Positions 45,612 to 56,738 of a stretch of DNA of 64,000 bases are shown one piece after another. The DNA is from Viridothelium virens (lineage: Eukaryota > Ascomycota > Dothideomycetes > Trypetheliales > Trypetheliaceae): positions 62,001-126,000 of the forward strand of contig ML991812.1 in the NCBI GenBank assembly GCA_010094025.1, in the 5' to 3' direction. Position numbers and translations under genes: made by a program. The stretch's first letter is position 1. Each line of letters starts with the position of its first letter. Below the pieces are notes generated by a model. That model worked only from the letters and a program-made list of their open reading frames with translations. It was not told the DNA's origin and searched no databases.

Positions 45612-46008
45612 GACGCAGTTGGGCGGCGTTAATGGTGCACGAGAGGCTGGGGCTGGGCTGGGCTGGAATTCGAAGCTCCGGGATGGCGGGGAAGTCGCAC
45701 CGTTGCTTGCGGAAGAGTCCCATGCTCCGTGCGGTACTTTACCTCAGGTACTGTACCCGCAAACGAAAAACATCCATTTGCTTCGGCGTGTTCTTACGGA
45801 GTACTTCTCTGTTCTCGAGTCGCGGACCACCAGGTGGTGATCAGTGGTTTCTTCTGGCACTCTCACTAGCACGAGGTAAGTATTTTGATTTTCACTAACA
45901 GCATCGTCCAGCTTTTGGTAAGTCTTCACGGTTCCGACTGCGTAAACATACACTAACTTGATTTAAAAGCTTTGCACTCTTGCAATTCACCATTGAGGAA
46001 CGACTGCC
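45612..46008. promoter_or_regulatory. Divergent promoter, AMP-binding-like gene and POM34
   Basis: 397 nt between two ATGs on opposite strands. No named motif is seen. Confidence 0.4.
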
Positions 46009-46911
46009 ATGTCGCAAAACGTGCAGCTTCGGTCTTCGAGCCAGCCTCCTGTCTCTACTACATCTGGGCCATCCTCTCTGCCTACCACTCCTCAGGACAG
46101 CTCCAAACAAAGCAGAGCGGCAACTCCAGCGAGTACACCAGGCACATGGAAACACCCCCGAATGGATGAGATTGCAGCACGGCAAAGCGCCTCAACCTTC
46201 ACTGATAAAAATGTGAATATCGTAACATGGAATGCTCTGGCACTTCTCAGCAGTTTTGTCCTCAACCGCGTGATTCGACGAATGTATGTTCTTCCTTTCT
46301 CAGGGCAAACGCCGATGCTCACACAGCACAGCATGCCCTTTTTCTTCGAGGGCTTCACAAAATCATTGTCACCATACGGCGGCTACGTGCTTTGGTTCTG
46401 TCGTCTGGTTTTACTGTACAACATTGTCCTTGCCGCGTCTCCTCTAATGCGGCCAAAAGACAATCTTTCCGACATTCCACTTACACCAACGCAACGGAAG
46501 CTCTTGGGACTGGCACCAAACTCAACACCAGAAACGCCTGGATCGCAATACATCACTCCTCCGAGATTTCCGCGTTCTACTCCTCGAAGTAGCGAGAGAG
46601 CTACTGTAGGCTCATCAATGTCTGGCCGGTCAAGCCCCCGTGGTGGAAGTCCTTCGGGTTCGCCATATTCCCCTGTGCCGAGTCCACTTCTACAAAAGGC
46701 TGTTAACGGTAGTGCTACAAGACGGTTGAGCTATGGGACGCCGTCTCCGCTGAGTTCGAGTAGGGTAGCATCTGATTCTAGCCTTGATCAAGCGAGATTG
46801 CCCAGTACACCAACCCCTTCAAGCGGTAGTCGGGCAAGTGTACCGTTGAACAACAGGTGGCTGTATGAAAGGGGAAGATCAAGCCCAAGCAGAAATAGCC
46901 TGTACACATAA
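46009..46911 (+). CDS. POM34: Nuclear pore membrane protein, Pom34 family
   Basis: A single exon of 300 aa. The N-terminus is Ser/Thr/Pro-rich (about 60 residues). Two hydrophobic hairpin helices follow (VNIVTWNALALLSSFVLNRVI and YGGYVLWFCRLVLLYNIVLAA). The family signature LTPTQRKLLGLAP comes right after, then a long Ser/Pro-rich tail (SPRGGSPSGSPYSPVPSP). This architecture matches fungal Pom34 (nuclear pore complex component family). Pom34 anchors the pore membrane ring with Pom152 and Ndc1. Length and order of parts agree with relatives. Confidence 0.85.
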   Translation: MSQNVQLRSSSQPPVSTTSGPSSLPTTPQDSSKQSRAATPASTPGTWKHPRMDEIAARQSASTFTDKNVNIVTWNALALLSSFVLNRVIRRMYVLPFSGQTPMLTQHSMPFFFEGFTKSLSPYGGYVLWFCRLVLLYNIVLAASPLMRPKDNLSDIPLTPTQRKLLGLAPNSTPETPGSQYITPPRFPRSTPRSSERATVGSSMSGRSSPRGGSPSGSPYSPVPSPLLQKAVNGSATRRLSYGTPSPLSSSRVASDSSLDQARLPSTPTPSSGSRASVPLNNRWLYERGRSSPSRNSLYT

Positions 46912-47323
46912 CTATACGGGTCCCCGCCTTCATTCTGTACTACGCGTTCAAGCGATGGCGTTTGTAGAGTTTAGTTGAAAATAATCGAATATACCCAATT
47001 TCATGGCCACTATGTCTCAGCAATGGCAAATTATTTGGCTAAGCACTGAGAGTCTTTTGCAAAAACTATACATCATATGACTTAGGCTATTCGGCTAGAA
47101 GCTTAATTACTTAGACTGAGACACGCAATTGAATCCGGGGCGACGGGACCCTGCAACACCGTGGGTTCACGCGGCTTTGCGAGGCAGGGTTCTAGAAATT
47201 ATGAGTTTGGCAATTCAGCATTCCGACCATTTGAACTTGGATATCCAAACGATGCCAGCCCTCAGACTGCAACGCGAATAATCAGCGACCTCCGCTTAGC
47301 ACTAATGTTGGGGCTCCGCCGCC
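46912..47323. other. Spacer between POM34 and HID1
   Basis: 412 nt, holding the POM34 3' end and the HID1 promoter. Confidence 0.5.
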
Positions 47324-50300
47324 ATGGGTGCCTCAGACTCCAAGCTCGTCTTCAAACAGGGTATCTTCCGGCTTTCTGGCGAGCAAGAAATCCCCGCCGA
47401 CGACCCCTACTGGACAGGAGTAGGTCGGAATGTACTTCATAGTCTGTAGCCTTCACTAACGTTCAATGTGTACCCTGTAGTTCTGGGAGCTTCCTGAATC
47501 CCCAGAGGATGTGTTCTCACTCTTTTCTCCCGCTGATATCAGAAGAGCGCGCGATCAGTCATTACCGAATTTCGAGAAGTTAATATTAGCTGTTACCTCA
47601 CGGCTGATCGTCCTTCGCAACCATCCATCATTTCCAGATGCGGAGATAGCTCCAGAACGAGATGCTCTCAATTGCATACGGGTGCTCACACGCCTGTTTC
47701 CCTACATCTACGAGGCGGAAAACTTAGAAGAATGGGAGGAGAGATTCTTCTGGGGTGCAAGAAGAAAACGTACAAGGAGGGGGAAGATCAAGAAGACGGA
47801 GGTGCTCTTCGATGAAAGTCAAGAGGACGAGACAAAAGATTCGCCAGAACCAGAGTTCGAAGAGGCGAAGCCATTGGCAGAGGAGCTGATCGACACTCTA
47901 ATTGACCTTCTGTTCTTTGCAGACTTCACGTTGCCAAAAGGCCAATCAAAAAACAAAGTCACGTACGCAATATGGCAGAGCGGAGTCGGTTGCAACAACT
48001 CGATTGGAACGAGTACACAGTTCGAGAATAATCGGATGGAGATCCTCAGATTGCTGCTCGCCATGACTAGCAAATCAATGTATATGACTCCTAGTAAGAG
48101 TTCTACAGCCGGGACATCGGAGCATCAAAGCTCACATTCTTAGGTATCCTTCCTGTGAAAGGGGTGAAAGCTATCACCTACATTGCTACCTGCAATGACA
48201 AACAAGTAGTGTTGTCTGTGCTATGCTCCTTACTGAATACAGTGCGTACTTCGAGTCAAAACGACAATGGCTTACTGCTGATGTGCTCTCAGACTCTGAA
48301 ATACAATCCTGCAGCATGGCGCGTCCCATACGCCGATCAAATTGTTACTAAGGACTCCCGCCAGTTGCTAGTAACATATTGTCTGCAGGTCTTACTGGTG
48401 GTAATTCTTTACCCAATTCCGGAGACTGGCAATGGCATCGCACCTAAGAACTACTTTCGGTATTTCCTGGGTAGACTACATCGTCCTCAAGATTTTCAAT
48501 TCCTTGTTGACGGTATGACGAGAATACTGAATCAACCAGTGAGTACCAGAAAATTTTGACCAGTGAAAGAAAACACTAATATTCTTAATTTTAGCTCCAG
48601 GCAACCAATTCCTATTTGCCTGGCAGTCAAAAATCGTTGACGTGGGCGCCAGAAATGATCATGATTTTCTGGGAAGCACTACAATGCAACAAGCGCTTCC
48701 GCTCCTTCATCGTTGATACCGACCGTGCACACGACTTCACTGTGCTAATACTGTTCTATGCCTTAGAGTCGAGAACAAATCCCTCACGACAGGGTATTGT
48801 TAGGATGTGCGTCTTTGTCCTTCAAACCCTGAGCTCGGAGCAGAATTATGGTAGGAGCCTGAACAAAATATTTGAGGGCCAAGACACTCTACCTGCCAGT
48901 ATAAGAATTCAAAATTTCCATGGTTCCTATGCTGACTATGTCATTGCTGTAAGCATCCTTTTGCAACATACATTTAGCGATGTCGCTGATTTGGGATAGT
49001 CTGTTCACACACTCATCTTGGCTACCAAGTTCAAATTGGATGCCGTTTACCCAGCATTACTGGCAGTGATCAATAATATTGCCCCTTACCTAGAAAATCT
49101 CGGACGTTCTACTAGTTCCAAACTTATCCATCTCTTCTCTTATATGTCGTCTCCGAGCTTTCTTCTGGCTAATGAGACCAACCACACCCTCCTAAACTCT
49201 CTTCTCGAAAGCATGAATGCTATCATTGAAAATCAGTACCATAGTGAGCCTACCATGCAACCTTAATTTTGGCAATGCTAATAACGCAATTAGAAAATCC
49301 AATGTTTGTACTATCAATAGTACGCTCGAAAAGGAGATTCGAGGCACTCAGAGACTTCACGCTTGAAGGAGGTCGGGAAGAAATTGAACGTCAGATACAG
49401 CAACGAAAAGATCGGCAAGCCGATGGTTCCACCACTTCTCCTATCTCACGGGACAATTCCAACGACACAATCCGCAGCCCCACCAGCGCGAGAACGCCGT
49501 CTTTAGGTAACGTTCCCGAAGATAATACCTTCACGATTGGTGAGGACGAGGATGATTCAGAGGAGGAAGAACGCCCTACCAGACCACTGCAGCAGCAATC
49601 TACGCCATCGGCAAGTGCTTCACGAGCAGCATCTGTATCCTCTTCCATAGACGAGACGTTACCGCTGCAACTTCGCGGCATGTCGGAAAAGGCACGCGGT
49701 AAGATGCCAGCAGGACATCCCTCGTTCTCAAGACAGAATAGCAGCGCAAGCCTGAGCAGCCTCAACATCGCCACTGCGACAATCAACGGTCATTTCACGC
49801 CATCCGTTGAATGGGTATGGTTCAACCTCGACAATCTCCAAACTACGTACAAACTAATTCGCCACGATAGATCGAGTCCTGGCTCCCCGAACTTCCCCTC
49901 CACACAATCCTCACCCTCATCAACGAGCTCGACCCTCAACTCCCCCCTCCATCCACCCCCAGCACCACCACAACCTCCACCACCGCATCCAACCCCGCCC
50001 CGACCCCCACCGACGCCAGCACCGCACAATCCCTCACCATCCTACGCTCCTCCACGCTACCCCCCTCCATCGAGCCCTCGCCCCCACGCCTCCACCTCTT
50101 CGAATGGTCGCCGCTCAGCCTCGGCTGGTACGAGTCGCTGCTGTGGGGCTTCATCTACCTGGGCGAGCTGCACGTGTCGAAGGGCAGCGCGTCGGGCGTG
50201 TGGAACGGCACTGCGATCCGCCTGTTCCGGGTGCAGGAGGTGGTGGTGCGGGAGGGTCCGAGCCTGCTGAAGCCGATGGGCGCGGTGGATGCCGTCGGGA

Positions 50301-50449
50301 GTAATTTGGTGCAGAGGTTGGGTGGGTTGGGGGTGAGGGGTGGGAATGGTGCTGGGGTTGGAGCTGGAGCTGGGGCAGGAGCGGGGGGAGGGAGAGGAGG
50401 GGATGGTGGCGGGACGCAGGGGAGAGGGATGACGGTGAGGGACGTGTAA
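47324..50449 (+). CDS. HID1: HID1 family protein (high-temperature-induced dauer formation protein; ftp105-like)
   Basis: Seven exons: 47324-47419, 47481-48093, 48144-48538, 48595-48948, 49000-49243, 49294-49814 and 49871-50449, total 933 aa. All phases fit and all introns are GT-AG (about 50-61 nt). The N-terminus MGASDSKL fits an N-myristoylation site (Gly2, Ser6). Family blocks follow: DDPYWTGFWELPE, NCIRVLTRLFPYIYEAENLEEWEE, LPVKGVKAITYIATCNDKQ, ATNSYLPGSQKSLTWAPEM and FEWSPLSLGWYESLLWGFIYLGE near the end. HID1 proteins act at the Golgi/trans-Golgi; S. pombe ftp105 anchors the deubiquitinase Ubp5 there. The C-terminal 60 residues are Gly-rich low complexity. The last exon shows a marked C-to-G composition switch. 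Confidence 0.92.
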
Positions 50450-50450
50450 T
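49860..50450. other. C-rich to G-rich skew switch inside HID1
   Basis: Positions 49921-49980 hold about 35 C and 4 G; 50341-50400 hold about 5 C and 37 G (hand counts). The switch near 50,160 lies inside the last exon and is the sharpest in the window. Confidence 0.65.
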
Positions 50451-51215
50451 TGGTTGGATGGGTGCTCCGTACCTGGCTGTGAGAAGGGTCGAGGGGAGTT
50501 GGGTCTGGAATGGGTGTGAAGAGCACGTGGACGGAAAGGAATTGGCCGGTACATTCCGGCTCATAGCTGTTGCCGGGAAATTGCAGTGTGGCTCAGCAGG
50601 AAGAGTTCTCGTATCTTAGCGCTTTTGGAGCTGCAGCATTCGGCCGGTTGAGGATAATGGAAGAATTGCTGATTTATCGGGAGTAGGGATGAGCTTCCGT
50701 AACGGGTCGAAGGGTTGGTTGCAGGGATAGAGCCTGACCTACGGAGCTTTTTCGAAGGCCTTCTTGAGAATTGATTGGTGTTTGGTGAACACAGAATTAA
50801 ATGGCGCTCCAATTGTTCATGGGTTTGGTCAAGAGCCGCATGGATAGTCGTGCCGAACTTCTTTTGACGTTGTCTGGGTTGCGCCACAGCTGTGGCTGAG
50901 GATGACGATCCCATTGCTGAAGTGTCCAGGTGTCTTGCCGATCATAAACGTATCAGGTATAGCTTTGATCTTTACCGTGGCGCAGGGCGCTGATCTTCAA
51001 TTCCAGACCAATGAGATTTACGACGGTCTTTTGGTGAGACTGCTTCCGAGTATTTTGGGCGCGCAAATTTTCCGTACAGTGGGTTCGAGACATGCATTAT
51101 TCTGCTTTAGCTTGCTGCAAACTGCTGGGGCTGTGTCGTAAGCTCTTGGCCTTGGAGCATTCACTAAAATGCTTTCCATTATTTTGCCAAGTGGAAAAGC
51201 TATTGACAACATACA
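50450..51215. other. Spacer between HID1 and epoxide hydrolase
   Basis: 766 nt. I see no gene; it holds the epoxide hydrolase promoter. Confidence 0.5.
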
Positions 51216-52705
51216 ATGACTTTGAAAGATGATGCCGACGATGGCATCATGCCATACACGATGCATGTATGTCAATTGAGAACACTGTATCTGATTGACT
51301 TGAGTTAACTTATTAGGTCTCTGCCCGATATCTCGAGCTGACAAGGAAGAAGCTAGAGCTTACCCGCTTGCCAAGAGAACTAGAGCTCCCTGATCAGAGA
51401 AAGTGGGATTATGGAACCCCAAAGGCAGTCCTGGAACCCATAGTAGATTATTGGCAAGTACTTGGTGAACAAACGCAAGAGTAGACCCACTAATAACTAT
51501 GTAGGATGGAGGAATATAACTGGAGAGATCAAGAGACCACTTTCAATAACAGGCTGCCTCAATTCCGAACAACAGTCAATGTAGGGCTGAGCTCCACAAG
51601 CTCGGGAGACGAAGCGCGTAGAAAGTTGCATTTTGCCCATACGCGTTCATCCGCGGAACGAGCAATTCCGTTGCTCTTCTGTCATGGCTGGCCGCCTAGC
51701 TTCACAGAGGTGATCAAGATTATTGATCAATTGTCCAACCCTATCTCTACTCCACCAAGAGGCTCGCAAGATGCTCTTGGCTTCCATGTGGTAGCCCCCA
51801 GTATACCGGGGTTCGGTTTTAGCGACGCAAGTTCAGGCGAGACATTTGGTCTGAGAAAGACTGCAGAAATCTTTGATGCGCTGATGAAGCGACTAGGATA
51901 TGAAGAGTATGTTGCTTACGGTGGTGATTGGTAAGTGCATGGTCGAAATACATGGCCATTCACTTAGAAATGCGAATGCTGATAGATCGTTAGGGGCTTT
52001 AAGATCTGTCGAATGCTAGCCTTGCACCATCAGAGTAGTTGCCGAGCCATTTATACCAATTCTCCGGACGTACCACCACCTGCTCCTCGAATAGCTCCTG
52101 TTGCCTACCTTAAGTACCAAGTCGCACGGCTTACAAGAGGCCGAATACCTTTTCTTCGATTTGGCTACACTCCTTCGGATATCTTGGCACCGAGCCGAAC
52201 CCAGCGGGAGAGACTGTCCAACAAGCCCTTTGAAGATCAAAGCTTTCGACCTCAAACAACAGCGCACTCTCTCTGCGATTCGCCGGTCGGCCTGTTGGCG
52301 TGTATGCTCGATGCCATCCGTCCTTCTCTCTCGTTAAAGCAATGGTCAAACACAGACATCCTAAATTGGACTATGATGCATTGGTTGCCTGGTCCGGAGG
52401 CTGCATTACGTTGGCTTCGGCAAGCAAGCCTGGAGGCAAGAAAAGATTGCTGGAAGAGATACAGCCCTACACCATTGGGGATCAGTAGCTTCGGAAAGCT
52501 TGCGGAAGAGCCCATCTCCAGTCCGCCTCCTTGGACGGAGGGATGGCAACGTCTTTGCTGGTTGAGACGGCACGAGAGAGCTGCCAAATGGCCTGCTTGG
52601 GATGCGCCAGAGGAGACCGTAATAGATCTCAGAGAGTGCTTTGGAGAGATGATCGAGCGTCGGCTACTAGTTTTTCATGATACTTCTCTAGTTAGGGAGG
52701 AATGA
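51216..52705 (+). CDS. Microsomal-type epoxide hydrolase family protein, catalytic His replaced
   Basis: Exons 51216-51266, 51317-51453, 51505-51930 and 51994-52705 give 441 aa. The second intron is GC-AG (donor GCAAGT); this junction alone keeps frame and restores DYW..NW. The N-terminal EHN domain (VSARYLELTRKKLELTRLP) precedes the alpha/beta hydrolase core: oxyanion HGWP, nucleophile Asp204 in GGDWG, and a cap tyrosine at about 361 (KRYSPTPLGISSF). Where relatives have GGHFA (the base His), this protein reads AAKWPAWDAP, with Lys403 in place of His. Relatives open epoxides by an Asp-ester intermediate that the His hydrolyses. Without the His, turnover should be greatly reduced, so it may be inactive or altered. 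Confidence 0.87.
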
Positions 52706-53936
52706 TAATGATAATACCAAAAGGAGCAAACAGTTACACACGATCCCTTCAAAACCTTGTCCAAGTAGAGAGAGAGCGTTTCGATCGGAAGATCATGGTC
52801 GAAGAGTAAGCACGGCATCTTGCTGTCAGTCACGTCTGCACTTCAGGAAACTTCTCAGTGAGGGTATGAGGCTGAAGCTGAGTGGCACCGGGCACTACCG
52901 AGCAGTGTACGGAGTACCGTACCTTACAGGGTGTGGCGTCACTGCGGCGCAAATTTTGGGAAAATCCCTCATCATATTTCGGCACTCCATAAACTTTCGC
53001 CTAAAATCCCACTCCACTTTCTCCCTCGCACATTTCCACGCGCACCAAGATTTTCTCTGTGAACTGATTGCAGTGTCTGCAAATTGGCTTGATGAGACTT
53101 ACATAGGACCACCTTTGTCTCGCCACCCAGTCAGTCAATCGCCGATTCTTCGCATCTGCGCGCACACCGCTGCTCGCACGCGACCAAATTCACCAAACAA
53201 AACTACAAACCCCTCCTGGAGATATTATCCTGGTTTGCATGAGGCAAACTCTTCGAATCATCAATAACTGGGACATATCCTCTGGAATATAACCTGCCTG
53301 GCTGCCAAGAAGCCTTGCAGTGGTGCCGCTCCTACTTGTAACTTTACCCTCTTCCATGCGTCCAGAGGATCTCGTGCGGTTCTTGTCCAAGCCAGCGAAG
53401 TAAGTCTGGTCCTTCATTTTCTATCATAGACGATCTGGATCTCTTAAATGCTTCCTCTGCTTCAACAGCACCAGGAACTTTACCTAACTGATACCGCATT
53501 CATAGGCCCAGATAACACGAGCTACTTCCGTTTCCTACATTGCCTACCCTACTTCCTCATTTGAGCAGATAAACCTCAATCTGCTGGAACCGATACTTCC
53601 CACGGTATCGGCATCTATCAGATAGAGGAGGCATCAACTAGCCACCATTCCGCGGCGCAAGGCCTCTTTTATCCCCCTTTCTGCCCGACCTCCATAATAC
53701 CCTTTTCTCGGACCTTCCATACAATACCTCGACTGCTGCTGGCGTAAAGCCAGCCTCCGATTTTCCCACAAATTGTGGGCCTTCTCTTCTCGGGCGAGTA
53801 CCGCATTGCTCGTCTGGGTGGCAGATTGAGCATCACTGCCCTATTGCCTTCCCTACCAAGGGCAACACGGATCAGGATTTCACCCACTGCGGTTAGTCAT
53901 TACACATAAGTCCTCGAGCCAGAAAGCATCATTGAG
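52706..53936 (+). promoter_or_regulatory. SPE2 promoter and long leader with upstream ORFs
   Basis: 1231 nt precede the SPE2 ATG. Three small ATG-started frames lie upstream: 53239-53292 (17 aa), 53356-53403 (15 aa) and 53448-53564 (38 aa). After 53564 I see no ATG until the SPE2 start, a 370-nt ATG-free stretch. Family knowledge: S-adenosylmethionine decarboxylase mRNAs of animals and plants carry upstream frames that repress translation when polyamines are high. Transcript start is unknown here, so not all need be in the mRNA. Confidence 0.45.
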
Positions 53937-55556
53937 ATGAGCATCAATATTGGCATACCAAAGGAACAAGTACTATCACCATCGCTGAGTAGTACCCCCC
54001 AATTAACAATCAACCGTGAGGCCACGATCGACCTCGATTCTAGTAATGCATTCGAAGGCCCAGAAAAACTTCTCGAGGTTTGGTTTGCTCCGTCTCCGGA
54101 AGCACTTCCCTTCGGTACCCAGGCCGATGGCTTGAAATCCGTATCCACTGAAGCCTGGAAGGAGATGCTTGACCTTGTCCATTGCAAAATCTTGTCCATC
54201 GTTGAGTCGGAGCATGTCGATGCATACCTACTTTCCGAATCAAGCATGTTTGTCTTTCCCCATAAACTTGTGTTGAAGACCTGCGGTACTACCACTCTTC
54301 TCTGGGGATTGCATCGTATGCTTGAAATAGCCCTCACTTACGCTGGTTTTCCCCATCATCCTGGCAGTCTCGTCAAGGATGCCAGTTCTTCTGCAGCAGC
54401 TCCATACCGCGTCTTCTACAGTCGCAAGAATTTCCTCTATCCCGATCAGCAGAAAGGGCCTCACCGAAGTTGGGGTGATGAGGTCAGATTCCTCGATCGC
54501 CTCTTCCTGAATGGTAGTGCCTATATGATCGGAAAGATGAATGGTGATCATTGGTATTTGTATATTACGGGGCCAAATATGCAGCTTACACCCCCTCAAA
54601 CTCCAGACAATGAGGAAACGCCAGCCACAGAGACTCAATTTTCCAATTTCCCGGATCGATTTGTTGAAACAAGTGTGACTGGGTACAACGGAGAGGTTGA
54701 TGAAACTTTGGAAATTCTAATGACGGATCTGGATGAGCAAAACGCCAAGCAATTCTACCTCGATCACGCGAGTGCGGTCGCGGGTGGTCGATTCATGGAG
54801 AATGCTCGTAATGCTCGAAATGACGCTATCAGCAATTTGGGAACCATCCCAGAACAAAAAGAGGACTTTGCTCTCCCCGGACCCAAGATACCGGTCGGTT
54901 GCTGCTCCTCTAATGTCTCTGAACTGAAATCATCAGAGCACAGCAAGATACATTCCGGCCCAAGCCCTGCGACACCAGAAGAAAGTGGCTTGACATTTCC
55001 AGAGGAGCTTACCACGGAAGGTCATGCGCTTGGTACTGTCGTATCCGAGGCATGCGGTCTTTCGGGTATCTATCCCAAGGAGAAATACCCAGATGCACGC
55101 ATCGACGCCTACCTCTTCACACCCTGTGGCTTCTCTGCTAATGGCGTCATCCCGGTCCCTGCTACAGACGAGGCCAAGGAGAAAGCGGGAGCATCTACGG
55201 ATCCCCTCTCCACTCATTACTTTACCGTCCACGTCACGCCTGAATCGCAGTGCTCATACGCTTCATTCGAAACGAATGTACCGGCGCGTACTTGTGGTCG
55301 CACAGCAGCCGAGATTGTTCAACAAGTTGTTCGAATCTTTCGTCCAGGACGCTTCAGCGTGACACTTTTCGAGGCTAATAACGTGGGCAGGAACAAGAAA
55401 GCGAAGAAGGGTGGAAAGGCGATGGAATGCATTCAGGGATATCGTCGGGTGGATAGGATTGTGCATGACCTGGATGGATATGACCTCATCTTCAGGTACT
55501 ACGAGAGGGACGATTGGAAAGGTGGGGCACCGAGACTGGGTGAGATCTCATTTTAA
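53937..55556 (+). CDS. SPE2: S-adenosylmethionine decarboxylase proenzyme
   Basis: A single exon of 539 aa. The self-cleavage site is YLLSESSMFV: the chain is cut between Glu101 and Ser102, and Ser102 becomes the pyruvoyl cofactor. Cys116 (LKTCGTTTLL) is the active-site acid, and HVTPESQCSYASFETN holds the Ser/His pair needed for cleavage. FEGPEKLLEVWF near residue 40 is the usual first beta strand with its catalytic Glu. The enzyme makes decarboxylated AdoMet, the aminopropyl donor for spermidine and spermine. It is longer than yeast Spe2 (396 aa); extra residues lie in mid-chain linkers (about 215-370). Long leader ORFs suggest polyamine control. Confidence 0.95.
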   Translation: MSINIGIPKEQVLSPSLSSTPQLTINREATIDLDSSNAFEGPEKLLEVWFAPSPEALPFGTQADGLKSVSTEAWKEMLDLVHCKILSIVESEHVDAYLLSESSMFVFPHKLVLKTCGTTTLLWGLHRMLEIALTYAGFPHHPGSLVKDASSSAAAPYRVFYSRKNFLYPDQQKGPHRSWGDEVRFLDRLFLNGSAYMIGKMNGDHWYLYITGPNMQLTPPQTPDNEETPATETQFSNFPDRFVETSVTGYNGEVDETLEILMTDLDEQNAKQFYLDHASAVAGGRFMENARNARNDAISNLGTIPEQKEDFALPGPKIPVGCCSSNVSELKSSEHSKIHSGPSPATPEESGLTFPEELTTEGHALGTVVSEACGLSGIYPKEKYPDARIDAYLFTPCGFSANGVIPVPATDEAKEKAGASTDPLSTHYFTVHVTPESQCSYASFETNVPARTCGRTAAEIVQQVVRIFRPGRFSVTLFEANNVGRNKKAKKGGKAMECIQGYRRVDRIVHDLDGYDLIFRYYERDDWKGGAPRLGEISF

Positions 55557-56738
55557 TTCGAGAGTGAGGGGAGAGAGCAGATGTATAATGCCTTTATTTT
55601 TATTGAGACCATAACGAATCTTTCCAGGCCAAGCTCTCACACTTTTCTGCCCCTTTCGAAACATAAGCTCCTGGTTCGAATCATATTATTCATGGGGAGA
55701 ATATCTCTTTCATCTGGATGGTTGCCAAGCTGATGGGTACGAGAACGCGACACATCAACATCGACAGCATTGCATGTATAGGCGAGGGCGAGGCCAGCCG
55801 TCTACAATCAAAAGGAGATGATCATTACTAGTGCGGAATCCATGCGACATCATAATATTAACAATTCTATTGGTGATAATCTAGATCTTGCCAAAATCAC
55901 CAGGTCTATGGAGGCGACTCATGATGATCATCAATTATTAGCAGCAACAAGCTCTTGCTAAAATCTAGCCCTTTCAATAACGTACCAAGCCCTGAAAGTC
56001 ACCTATCTTGGCGTGCTAGTCATCGACAGTTGAAGGATCATAGCTAATTCAATACCCCCCGATTGGTCGATCATGTGTCGTAGCTTCCTGGACTTATCCA
56101 TGGTCTGGCGCTAAACAGTGTCTCAGCCCCATGAACAATCCGCCCACCTTAAATTTACTTCGAACGCTGTCCTCCTTCCCAGCGCGTGAACGACTACAAT
56201 TTCATCATGAAGAGAAACCGAGATTGAAGAAGCTCAAGGCCGAGTAATCGCTCCGACAAAGATGGACAAGTTTATCAAGAAGATCAACAACTCAGTAAGA
56301 TACCTAATTAGCTGTTTGACTCGTCGAAAGATGGATCCATAGCAAGGTCCAAACACGAAAAATTGATCCAACACGTCGCTCGCAGCCTAAACATGCGTGA
56401 AACAGCGGGGACTAGGTCTGTTTGGCCTAGCAAGGCAAGTCATTGCAGAGCTATCCAGTCGCTACCTGTCCGTCGGTCTGTAGGCGCTGGCATTACCCCG
56501 TCCGTTTCTTCACCTGCCCGTCAGGGCCTTCGTTATCACTCCAATTGAGGGCTCCATCGTAATGTGCGGGAGGATTTTAGGCTCTCCGCCTTTGGAGCTC
56601 TCGAGAAGGGGTGTGCTTTAGTAAAGCAAGAGCGGAATGATCGTTCTTAAGGTGAGTAGGTCCGGATGGAAGGGTCGCTCGTCCGTCTGGCCGAAGGTGT
56701 TGTCTTGAGGTGTCTTTGCACGCTCGTTCTCATCCGCC
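55557..56738. other. Spacer between SPE2 and the GPI-protein gene
   Basis: 1182 nt. Small frames near 56,260-56,560 are not recognisable. A GGTTCGAATC string near 55,672 resembles a tRNA T-arm but its flanks do not pair. Confidence 0.5.

Noticed and set aside
55660-55690. GGTTCGAATC string like a tRNA T-arm
   Set aside because: The five bases on either side of the loop do not pair, and no D-arm or acceptor stem is found upstream.
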